DNA of 64,000 bases. It comes from Margaritispora aquatica. Lineage: Eukaryota; Ascomycota; Leotiomycetes; Helotiales; Discinellaceae. The first letter of the stretch is position 1, and each line of letters begins with the position of its first letter. The notes beneath the pieces were generated by a model, which saw only the letters and a program-made list of their open reading frames with translations, had not been told where the DNA came from and did not search any database. Where the stretch lies: NCBI GenBank assembly GCA_007644065.1, contig VJWN01000001.1, positions 3,114,340-3,178,339 of the forward strand, written 5' to 3'. Shown piece after piece: positions 46,975 through 57,096 of this stretch. Position numbers and translations under genes: made by a program.

Positions 46975-47037
46975 ATGGGTCGTGGAGCTTACGATACAAC
47001 TGGTGTCCCTAAACCACCACCGCCGAAGCCTCGATAA
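46975..47037 (+). CDS. Possible 20-residue microprotein or uORF
   Basis: ATG at 46975 in context CAACATGG opens MGRGAYDTTGVPKPPPPKPR and a TAA. A TATA-like word lies 120 bp upstream. The Pro-rich C-terminus looks ordered rather than random, but a frame this short has no statistical weight. It may be an upstream ORF of an unrecognised transcript. Confidence 0.15.
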   Translation: MGRGAYDTTGVPKPPPPKPR

Positions 47038-49615
47038 ACGACCTTTGGTCACAAACCATCCACAAATCGACAATCCACTGATCGATTTAAACTTTGAGAA
47101 CGAACCATCATCGAGACCACCGTCTCCGCGATCCATCGCAAACACAAAGCTCACGCTTTGCGCATGCCAAACTCACATCGCGTCTCGACCTTTCCTCCCT
47201 CCACATCATCCTCATCATCTCAGTTCGAACATCCAAAATATTTTTGCATCTACAAACATACACACCTTTTAATACGCAATCATTTTTTCGAATCTTCAAC
47301 AATTGTTCCTGTACAGTACCAACCAAAACGACCTGCGACGATTCTCCTTTTCACATTCCCTGATCTGATCGATCTTGCATTCCAGCGCAGCGCTCCCTCG
47401 CCAATCTGACCCGTCCTGTCGGTCGGTGTTCAGATCAGCCACAGCACGATCCAAAAGTACTACACCTCCTTGCATGCGGGTCAGCGAGTCTCGATCCACA
47501 GTACAGACAGCGCCGCTCGTCTCATCATCATACAAGTCTTACACAAAAGTTTTATCATTGAACCTTTTATCTCTCTATCTCGGGATCGGAGTACACATAA
47601 TGGGGCCGAGGCGTTGCATTTAGACCGGACTTTTGGAATGATTCCTCAGGGATACGTTTTTCATTGGTTTTTGTTTTACATTTTCCCTTTTTTACACTTG
47701 CTTTCTTCTCGGTGTTGAGAACCAGAGTAATCTTTGTATCATTCAACATTACTTCGTGTTTTGTTACTTTTCTCCAGAACTGTCATCTTGTTTCCTTATC
47801 TCACGGAACGAACCGGTTACACAAAATGGGGAACACATCGTCTTTGTTTTTTGTTTTTTCATTTCCGGAGCTCAAAAAAGAAATCATCAGGGTTTGGGAA
47901 AGGGGGAAAATGTTTGCTTTGGTTGTTCGCGCGCATATAGACTTTGCTTTTACTCTGGTTTTGGTTTCTGGTTACACACACTTTACACTGTTTGGATATT
48001 GGTAGCTAGTCGGGGCTCTCGCGGGCAGCTTGACTAGCAAAAATTTGTATTTGTTTGTCTTTTAGAAGGAAAGGAATAGCTCTGATATCCCTTTTGAGCC
48101 TTATTTTTGCTTTCTTGGATTGTTCTTGTTGATTTTTTGTTTTGCTGCTGCTTCTGCTGTCGCTGGTGTTCTTTGTACTATTAATGCTTGCTACCTTGTC
48201 TGTACTTCTATGTCACGGAGAGGGAAGCGGGGAAAGCTACGGAGGTGGATGGATGGATAGATGATAGGAGCTTACCTGTCGACGTTCGATAAAGAGAAGG
48301 GAGACTTTCGCGGGGCTGGACCTGGACGAGAAGGGAGGAGGACCTAATGAGTTGTTGTGGGGAGGAAGGAAGAAAGAGGATGGATGCCATATACCCCAGC
48401 TTTTTAGACTTGTACGAAGAATCTTCTGCAGAGAAGGAAGAACCAACAAACAGCGAGCGAACTTTATTTAATTGAATTTGAATTTTTATGGAATTTTTAC
48501 ATCTTGCTTGGCAATTGATGAGAGCGAGAGTTCTAAGTGAATTTAGTGTACATTGTTTTTATACAGTGATAGATAATCACTTGATATATAAGAAAGATAT
48601 TTCAATACTCCACGTCTATTTCCTGTAATTCTCGTGTCCTCTTTTATTGCCCGATTTCCGTAATATCCACTCGAATACCTTGTGATTTGGGAGTAAAGGG
48701 ACCGACCGGAGTGATTAGTGACTGACTGACTGAGTGATATCTACAATAACCCTACCTAGTTTAGATCGGTAGGTAGGTAGGTAGGTAGGTGCAATAACCC
48801 CAGCCTGGTCTGGTCTGGCTGGCTGGCTGGTGGGTGGGGACTTTGGATGGGATGAGATGGAAGGGGAGGGGAGGGGAGGGGAGGGATCGATAAAAGCAAG
48901 AAAGAAATTGGAACGTCTGGAGTTCAGTCAGCAATAATGATCCTTCCTTCTACCTTATTTCGAATCAGCCGTCGTCGTTGTCGTCGTCGTCGTATCGCAG
49001 CACCGACCGATCGATCGATCCTGTTGCTTTTTCGAGTTCTGATTCCGGTTTCGAGCGAGGTTGTGGCTGGGCTGGACCCATCAAGACGGGAGGGAAGGTA
49101 TGGGACAGACAGATAGACAGGTTCGGGAAGCGAGCTATGTTTTTCATATTGTCTAGTATCTCCTGTCTACTGTCTGATGTCTATTGTGAATTGCAAGTCA
49201 TCTGTGGCATAAAATATTCAGTATACATGGTATATCTCAAAGAGGAAACTCCTCAAGTATGACTAAGTGGAAAGGTATCTTAAATACCTCATTACCAAAG
49301 GAGAGGAAACAAACACTTCCAACTTCCTTATTCAGACTTTTGCCATTAAAGGGAGAGGAACACAGGGATGAGTGGTCGGTTAGGAAGGTTGTGTGTGTGG
49401 ATTTGATTTTGGTAGCCTCCCTTTCTTTGCCTTTGATGAGAGTTCAGTAGCGTGTTTGTGTCCCAAAGTAAGTTACCTCCGTACCTCATGCATGGAAGGT
49501 TTAGAAGGATGCATGGAAGGCAGTTCGTTTGTTCGTTACTTACCGGGGGGGAGGCTATAATGCGTTCCATCAGCTAAAGTAAGCTAAGAGTTGCTTCGTT
49601 CTGGTTCGATCTTGA

Positions 49616-49642
49616 GTGTGTGTGTGTGTGTGTGTGTGTGTG
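49616..49642. repeat. (GT)n microsatellite
   Basis: About 13 GT dinucleotides without interruption. Confidence 0.95.
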
Positions 49643-50609
49643 GGTTGATGGGTGGGTGTGGGAGTGGGTTCCAGCCGTTTGGGATTGGGATTGATGCGTG
49701 GGATGGATCGGAGACGGAGACTTTCTTTGCTTACTTGGTTGCTTGCTTGCTTGCTTCCTTCCTTGGGGACAAAGGATCGTTACCCAGAAACGTGGGATGG
49801 ATGGGTAGATAGTATGGATTGATAGATGATAGGGAGGACGATCATCCCAAGATCCCAAGATCATCTTCGGTAGATGGATGGACTGGACTGTTTCTCATCG
49901 GAGAGTTTGAGTGGGGGGTCTTGGGATTGGTGGTGGGCGAGGTGAGGTGTGTTTTGAGTTTACTTTTAGGATGGGATCATCGACGGTGGGTGGATCTCTC
50001 TCTCTTTCTCTCTCTCTTTCAGCCCCTCCAGAACGAACCTCATGTTTCTGTTTGAGAATCTGAGGCTGAGGCTGAGATTGATATGGACGGGATGGATCGA
50101 ATGCAAAAAGAGTTAGAAAAGGAGAAGATCTCAAGAACGTGGGATTTGGCCGTGGGGGGGGGGTTGATATCCTGTGGGGGGTTAGAATTGATATCAGGGA
50201 CCAGAACTCCAGAACAGAGAGCAGAACAAATTTAGACGAGACCTGAATCTGGAGGTTGAACTGCGCATTTGGTCTTAAGAAGCTTGATATAAGCGAGACG
50301 TGGTCAACGTAAAGACTAGGTTAATCGAGAGAAGCTAATGTGGTAGCGGGAGTTAAACGGGCCGGTGAGGGCAAAGTCGACGTCGGCTCGGTCGGGCAAC
50401 GGGTACCTTGATTTAACCCCACTATGAACGAGTATGAATGACAGGAGCCTCAACTTCACTTGACCTTAGGTAAACATCTAGATACTCTGCCTTACCCCAC
50501 CAAGAGGACCACCAACAACACAACCTCTCTCTCTCTCTTTCCCCCTCCTCCCCTCTCTAACTCAGAGCACCACACCACCATTGAATACATACCTACGCCA
50601 TCCGCCACA

Positions 50610-51635
50610 ATGTCAATCATCCAACAAGTTACCACCGCCTCCCTCTCCGACAACTGGCGCACCATCAACATCGACCTGCTAGACCCAGAGTCCTCCTCGA
50701 ACTTCGATGTCACGACCCTGCATCCGCCGCTTGCGCCTGTCAGCGAGGGGGAGATTAGGCAGTTGGGACAGCAGGTCAAGCAGCTGCTGAGAGGAGGTGA
50801 TGCTGAGGGCGCGTTGAGGGGCGCATTGGAGGGGGCACCGTATGGTGGGGATGTGGGCGTTAAGGTATGTCTATACGGATGAGATCTTCTTTTTCTTGGG
50901 TATCTTGGGGAGGGGAAATGCTGGGGGTTAGGATTGGCGGATGGTTGATGGATGGCTGCTGGTGTTACGAGGGAGGAAGAATGGCTGGGCTGGGATGTGG
51001 TGTGGGCAACTCGGGAGGGTTGTCAAGAGACATAAGCAGTTGAATTAGCAGACATATGGGAAGAAGCTGGATAAAAAAGATATAGATGAAGGACGAATTG
51101 GGTTATATGTTTTGTGCTTGGGATGAGGCGATCCTTTTACCTACGCTAACATTACGTCCACAGGACATCCACCTACAAACCGTCACCGAGGTCCTCCAAA
51201 GTATCAAAGCCAGCGAGATGACACCCATGCTCCAACGAATCTTCGATACCGAAGGAGGAAGTGAAACACTAGACGTGCTAATGAAATACCTGTTTGTCTC
51301 CTTCTCCCATTTCCCACTTCAACCCACCTCTACCCCTCTCTTCCTCCCTCTTTTCCCGTCCCATCAAAACCAAGACATAGCTCACACCTCACAGATACAA
51401 AGGCATGGCCGCCTCCTCCACCGGAAGCAGTCGCAACGGACCCTCCCGCAACTCCACCCTCACGCCTCAGAGCACAGGCGCGGGATTCTCGCAGATGGGC
51501 GGACGACCCGGAGCTGGTGGTGGTGAAAGCAGTGGTGCTGCGATGAGCGTGTTGCTTTCGTGGCATGAGAAGGTCGTTGATGTTGCGGGATTGGGATGTG
51601 TGGGGAGGTGTATGACGGATTGGAGGAAGGTTTGA
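50610..51635 (+). CDS. ARC15: Actin-related protein 2/3 complex subunit 5 (p16-Arc)
   Basis: Three exons: 50610-50864, 51164-51291 and 51395-51635. The introns are 299 and 103 nt; the first is long for this window and has a GCTAAC branch-like site near its end. The joined product has 207 residues, close to fungal ARPC5. It begins MSIIQQVTTASLSDNWRTI, and the family core reads VKQLLRGGDAEGALRGALEG, then VLQSIKASEMTPMLQ, LDVLMKYLYKGM (across intron 2), and LLSWHEKVVDVAGLGCVGR before WRKV. A Ser/Gly-rich loop (about 142-173) sits before the last helix. It helps hold the seven-subunit Arp2/3 complex that nucleates branched actin at endocytic patches and growing tips. ATG context is CACAATGTC after a pyrimidine-rich leader. 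Confidence 0.94.
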
Positions 51636-53673
51636 GTGGTGGTTAGGTGCGGTTGAGTGTGAATATGAGGTTGAGTGTGGAGATCAAGATGGAAAGGGAG
51701 ATGCGATGAAAAGTTTTGGCAGTGACAAAGCCGGATTTTCTTGGCATACCATGGCTAAGCTAAGCTAAATGGTGTGGTCTTCTGGGTGCATAGAAAAGCG
51801 ACGGAGCACAATGAAGTTTACGATGATCATGGATTCAATCTGAGCCTGGCTAAGGCGGGCACCAATTGAGTGTTGTTCAAACCTCGAAGTGCTAGTTGCG
51901 TTGTCGCTATCAAGCTTACCAAACTAGTCGAGCTGGACTTCGACAGGATCTTTGATGGAAAGGAATGCGCATATACAGAGCAAAGAGCAGGAAAGTTCGC
52001 AATCTTATCCCCTTACGTTCTTACCCTCCCTCATATTTCCCGTTCTCAGACACATCTCAACTTCACACACACCAAATTGACGATGAAGCTTCTCCAGCGA
52101 TCTTACTAACTAGCTACCTACCTATGTTAGCTTGCTAACAAAGACTGCACCGCATTGGCTACTTGAGGTATGTTAAAATGAGATGCCTCCTTCTGATGGT
52201 AGAATAGAATAGAATAGAATAGAACCTCGGATGAGTTTGAGGTCGAGTTCAAGTGACGTCAGGTTCGAAGCCAAAGCTGGTGGTACATGTTTACGGAATG
52301 TCTCACTCTCACGACCACTAGATACGTACCTTAGGTAAGGTACATATATATACACACACACACATACACACACACACACGTGCGTGGCGCACAATCTCCG
52401 TTTTTCCTCCATGTTCATTCAGTACCGAGGGAATATGCTTCATCTGGCATATCATATCTTCTTACTGAATTGCACTACCTACTGTACCTACCTCCCGAGA
52501 AGAAAAACCCAACCCCGCAAACAGAATCGAGTCATGGAGTCATGGGTTCATGGAGTTCTGGTACCTTAACTTACTTTGGGCACGCATACGCACACGCACA
52601 CGCCCACGCGACACTCGACACTTTGATCGACACTTGACACTTGACACTTGACACTTGAGAGCTGATAGCTGACAGCTAATTAACCCGAACACTGAATTTT
52701 CAATTTCAATCCAATTTCAGATTCGGCCAAATCACCCCTCCCTACCTCTCTACCTACCTTATCCAGGCAAGCTGCCCTCACGTTCCTTTCCTCCATCCCT
52801 TCCTCCCCCCCTCCTTCTCGTTACTTACCTTGTTCCTTCATCGCGCCCAGTGTAACAATACCTGATATGATTGATAGATGCTTAGGCATCTACCTACCTC
52901 CTACCTTAGGCACCTATTATCATTTCCATCCACCTTCTCCCTTCTCCTCTCCTCTCCTCGCAGCCCAACTCAACTCCAACTTTCATCTCATCTCATCCTC
53001 ATCCTCATCCTCACTCTGGCGGAATATGGAACACAGCATTTCTACCTAATCAACCAATTTGAAAATGACTTTTCTCTTTCGCAGCTCAACGCGCATTTCG
53101 CAATCAAGGGGTACATACATACATTGCTGCTAATCGGTCGCTCGCTTCTAAGTCACTCGACTTGACCTGGCCTGGCCTGGCCTGGCCTGACTTGAGCTTG
53201 ACTTGATTGATTCATTTAGCTTGTGTTATACTCATCGTAGCAAATCACATCTCACTGTCTCAATCATCGAGCATGTAGTATTGGCCAGTGGTATAACAAA
53301 GGTAGCTTCTCCTGAATGCCTAGCCATCAATACGCGAGTGAAAGTGCGAACATGGAAGGGATGTATTTGTGTATGGGTATCACTCGTTCATTATCCGTCC
53401 ATATCAACCAGATAGATCTGGTTGACTGGTTGGTTGGTTGCTATTCTACAATATACAAAATAGCTCAAAGGAGCCATTTCTAAAGACAACGCCCAAGGCC
53501 ATGCTAGTTGCTACCTGCCGCTAAGTAATGCACAAAAATATCGTGTCCCATCCCAAAAATGCTAGTCAAACTGATTATATATAATGCCATCTCCTAATCT
53601 CGTCCTCCCCAATGCACGTCAACATATCTCACAGCCTCGCTGCTCACACCATCTCGCAGTTGTCGATCTCCAA
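51636..53673. other. Intergenic between ARPC5 and the QRxxRL protein gene
   Basis: The two genes converge here, so most of this should be 3' flank. Includes TAGAA pentamers (52200-52224), a TA/CA run (about 52344-52380) and CTTGACA/ACTTGACA heptamers (about 52620-52660). No gene. Confidence 0.5.
52326..52343. repeat. Perfect 8-bp inverted repeat with 2-nt centre
   Basis: GTACCTTA, GG, TAAGGTAC. The same CCTTAGG/GGTACC words recur elsewhere (33.06 and 33.53 kb). It abuts a TA/CA microsatellite. Confidence 0.6.
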
Positions 53674-56600
53674 TCACTGCATAACGCTCTGCCTCCATCT
53701 CTCCACCATATCAATCTGCCCCTGATTCAGCGGCGCCGCAGGATGCCCCATCTGCATTCCCATACCTGGCATATAACCCATCTGCATGCCCGCCGCCGGG
53801 CCATGAGCATATCCCATACCCATTGCATACGGATTCGCAAACGGCATCATCATCTGCTGGCTCGTGTATGCGTTGCCAGCACCGTACGCATTCACATTCG
53901 CATGAGAATAGCTGCCCAAAGTTGGCTGCGCAAATGGGATCGCGCCAGAGTTAAAAGTGTTGAAGCCATGGGGCGGAGGAGGCTGGACAGCTGGCGCTGC
54001 TGAAGAAGAGATCATCCCGCCTTGGCCATCATTATATGCTGCACCGTTCTTGAAACCTGATTTTTCGCCGGATGTAGCGCGTTGTTGGGCGGGACCGGGA
54101 ATATTCGATGTATCGAAATTCAAAAGTGTGCTCGCTCGCCTAGCAGTGTGTTTCTCATGCAGCCCTAGTAGACCGCCCACTGGTTTTTCATAACTCACCG
54201 CCCTTTCAGCTCCAGCAGAAGGGTGTGCTGAAAGCAGGTCCGCCATGCTTCTTTTTGCCTTGTTATCAGATCGCTGTTGTGGTGGTGCTTCTGCTTGTGG
54301 TATTCCAACCTCTTTTGCTCGTGCTTCTCGTTCAGCTTGCAATCTCTTGCGTCTTTGACCCATTGTCTCTTCCTCTTCAGGCGGTGGGGATGAAATCTCT
54401 TTACCTTTTCCCTTGTCTAGAAGTTCACCGCCAAATTGACTCATCATCTCTGTTGCAAAGTCACCACTGATCGGTCGAGCCACAGGTAATCCAGAATCGG
54501 CAGGTAAACCTGTCGCGGTCCCTCCTGCTTCCTTGAGACGACGAACACGTTGTGCAAGGGTTTCTCCTTCTTGTTCTGGAGGCACATAACCAGATATATT
54601 TACCATGGTGGTTGCTCGCGGTGCAACAGCAGGTCGGCCTTGTAATCTGTTTCGTCTTTGGCTCAAGGGTTCATTATCTTCCATTTCACGACGTTCCATG
54701 AGACCCATAGGTCGATTCGCATCCTGGATTTGAGCCTTCTTCGAGTAAAGCATTGCCAAAGGAACATCATCATCATCTTGTTCGGCCACAACTTGCTCGA
54801 TATTATCAGGATCCTCCCATGCAAGGATGGTTCGCTTCTTTTGCCTAGTTTTCGCCTGAACTTGTGCTACAGCATCAAGCTGAAGAAGGGTCGAGTGAGT
54901 ACCATTGGGATATGCTTGGAAAACTGGTCGTGTTCGTTGCTTCGCTTGTTGTTTCCGCAACTGTAATTCGGCGAGTAGAGTTGTTGGTGGTCCATGATAG
55001 ATTTCGTCGTCACGCTGCCCCTCATCAGATTCTTCATCCTCTTCCACTGCACCATCGCCAATTTCTGACTGGTTCAAAGGTGTTGTATCTTTAGAGTCGT
55101 CTCCATCATCAAGTGGGGTCCTTGTTGTGCTCTCAATGAGGCCCGTAACCGAAGCACGCCGATTCTCCTTATCCAATGTTTCGGCTTCATAATTACTTGC
55201 GCGCCTACCACGGAGCAGAAGATTCAATGAGCTATTTCGTTTCTTAATTGCTGGTGGTTCAAGCAATTGAGTGCTGCTTCTATTATTGCGTACATGCGAT
55301 TTGCCGTAGACCTCGTTGCCTAGATGGCCGGCAAAAGCATGATCGGTGAATGCACTGACTGGCGCAAATGCTGAGGCGTCCAAAATGCTGTCGAGAGTAG
55401 CTACTGCAGATTGATCTTTCAATTCCACGACCTCATTTGGAGCTGGTAGGTCAAAAAATGCGCTGGCGCGTAGCTGAGGTGGCATGTGTGACAAGTCCTG
55501 AGTGAGCCTCCTTCCTCCCATACTTGCCCGCTGGTGCTGGGCCATGTATTCCTGTCCATTTGCTTCGTCTTCCTCTTGCAAGCTCCTCCCATCTTCATCT
55601 TCTAGGACATCTGGAAGCCAAATTGCCGATTGTCTGGCCCCTTGAGGCACACCACTTATCACCTGCGATCTCCTCTGGTTCCTTGCCATAGACGAGGGCA
55701 ATTTCGACAACTTTTGTGGCAGGTTGAGCATCATAGGTACCGGAGCCGGATAGTAAACCATTTGTTGGCCTGTGCCTGGATCTGCGTAGGATTGAGGTCT
55801 TGCCATGGATAATTGGTTTCCTGAAGAGAGTCTCCTCCGCTGTGGATTTTCATCTGAGGAGACGGACTCATTGCCAGAGATCGCCGGTTCCTGTATTGAA
55901 GGTGCAGGTAACAAACTTGGTGCTGCATGTGTACCATCGAAACCTTCAAATAATGCCTCTGGATTTGAATATACTGTCGACGCAGAAGTGTCAGGTCGTG
56001 GTTGTTCGTCACTCAATTTGGGAGATGGGTCATCCATAATAGGACCTGCTAACAGATCCAAGACTGCTTTGGTAAGGGTAGAATTCTTTTCCTCCTGTTC
56101 TTCAATCGAGGTTGTCCTTGCGAGGTCTGGTGATTTGGGCGATAGAGATGATGACGAATGCATCGAGTGTATATTGACGAAAGAATCCAAAGGTCTGCCT
56201 TCCATTTCTGGCTCGGGACGAGATCCGAATCTCGAGCTTTTCGAAGCCGAACGTCCTCTGCCATTAGTGCCAGTTGCTCCTCCTGAGAAAGAACCACCAC
56301 TGGACATCACATATCCAGCTGGAGAATATCCTCCAGACCTCGCCGTAGAGTTTACTTCGACAATCGAGGATGCATTTGAGGCCTGTCTGGTGATGGCTGC
56401 CATGCCCTGAGAAGACAGCAGAGACGATCTTCGACTATCTGAAAGTTTCTGTTCGTCGTGCAATTTTTTGATGGCCACATCGATCGAAGAGGTCATGCTC
56501 AATTGCTCCGCCATTCTATCCAGATGTTCAATATTTCCCACGTATGCCCCCTGAAGAACTTGCAGATCTGGTGTAGGATGGCGCAACGCTAAACTTCGAC

Positions 56601-57096
56601 CAGAAGCTGTTCGCACCACAGGTTGAAACGGAGGAGATCGAGTCGGTCGCGGTAATGTTTTCGATGCAACTTCTGCGGTGGTTGGACTTCGACGTCGAGC
56701 ACGAGGAATATGCAATGGCACAGTAGATACGCTTGCCGGATGCTGTCTCGGAGATGGAAGTACTGGTGATTTTCGTGCGTCTTGGGCAAAATCGTCTCCT
56801 TCTACCAAATCATAACTATTGTTTAATCTTGCGTTCGTTCCTCTGGCAGAAATTGATTGTACAATCGAACTCACAAAACCGGTGCCAGTGGGTCGCTGGT
56901 TGAAGGAGTCGTGAGATCTCGTATTTTTGTTGTCGGCATTATCCAAAAATAGGCCAGCTCGGGCTTCCAGTGGCGCAAGAATTGGTGAAGCGAGCTTTCC
57001 TCGCTGCTGCTTCGGAGCAGCAGATGGGGAGGGCAAATCATCGTCGCGATCTAGATCTTGATCATGATCTTGCTGTTTGACAACATTATACGCCAT
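53674..57096 (-). CDS. Large disordered protein with QRxxRL repeats, unknown function
   Basis: Single exon, 1140 residues from ATG 57096 to a stop at 53674. I recognise no catalytic domain. The N-terminal two thirds are Ser/Pro/Arg-rich with short conserved-looking segments (for example LDRMAEQLSM, VDIAIKKLHDEQKL-like). Near residues 807, 842 and 905 a motif recurs: EPLSQRRNRL, ETLAQRVRRL and ETMGQRRKRL, each after an acidic residue and a few Pro/Glu. A Lys/Gln-rich part (about 700-750) lies before them. The C-terminus is Gly/Met/Tyr/Pro-rich (GYMPGMGMQMGHP) and ends in QIDMVERWRQSVMQ, a likely amphipathic helix. The layout suggests a scaffold with short linear motifs. The intact frame over 3.4 kb makes it a real gene. 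Confidence 0.85.
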   Translation of the reverse strand: MAYNVVKQQDHDQDLDRDDDLPSPSAAPKQQRGKLASPILAPLEARAGLFLDNADNKNTRSHDSFNQRPTGTGFVSSIVQSISARGTNARLNNSYDLVEGDDFAQDARKSPVLPSPRQHPASVSTVPLHIPRARRRSPTTAEVASKTLPRPTRSPPFQPVVRTASGRSLALRHPTPDLQVLQGAYVGNIEHLDRMAEQLSMTSSIDVAIKKLHDEQKLSDSRRSSLLSSQGMAAITRQASNASSIVEVNSTARSGGYSPAGYVMSSGGSFSGGATGTNGRGRSASKSSRFGSRPEPEMEGRPLDSFVNIHSMHSSSSLSPKSPDLARTTSIEEQEEKNSTLTKAVLDLLAGPIMDDPSPKLSDEQPRPDTSASTVYSNPEALFEGFDGTHAAPSLLPAPSIQEPAISGNESVSSDENPQRRRLSSGNQLSMARPQSYADPGTGQQMVYYPAPVPMMLNLPQKLSKLPSSMARNQRRSQVISGVPQGARQSAIWLPDVLEDEDGRSLQEEDEANGQEYMAQHQRASMGGRRLTQDLSHMPPQLRASAFFDLPAPNEVVELKDQSAVATLDSILDASAFAPVSAFTDHAFAGHLGNEVYGKSHVRNNRSSTQLLEPPAIKKRNSSLNLLLRGRRASNYEAETLDKENRRASVTGLIESTTRTPLDDGDDSKDTTPLNQSEIGDGAVEEDEESDEGQRDDEIYHGPPTTLLAELQLRKQQAKQRTRPVFQAYPNGTHSTLLQLDAVAQVQAKTRQKKRTILAWEDPDNIEQVVAEQDDDDVPLAMLYSKKAQIQDANRPMGLMERREMEDNEPLSQRRNRLQGRPAVAPRATTMVNISGYVPPEQEGETLAQRVRRLKEAGGTATGLPADSGLPVARPISGDFATEMMSQFGGELLDKGKGKEISSPPPEEEETMGQRRKRLQAEREARAKEVGIPQAEAPPQQRSDNKAKRSMADLLSAHPSAGAERAVSYEKPVGGLLGLHEKHTARRASTLLNFDTSNIPGPAQQRATSGEKSGFKNGAAYNDGQGGMISSSAAPAVQPPPPHGFNTFNSGAIPFAQPTLGSYSHANVNAYGAGNAYTSQQMMMPFANPYAMGMGYAHGPAAGMQMGYMPGMGMQMGHPAAPLNQGQIDMVERWRQSVMQ

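Larger units (their letters stand above)
46260..50609. other. Gene-poor region with uORF-like frames and simple repeats
   Basis: No large gene. There is a TATATAAG-like word at about 46849-46858 and two short ATG frames just after it. From 47.5 to 48.2 kb the plus strand is T-rich. Simple repeats include TAGG tetramers (48773-48790), GGGGA (about 48862-48885), CGAT (49005-49020) and TTGC (49739-49757). Immediately before ARPC5 there is a CTCTCT-rich leader (50520-50570). Confidence 0.45.
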
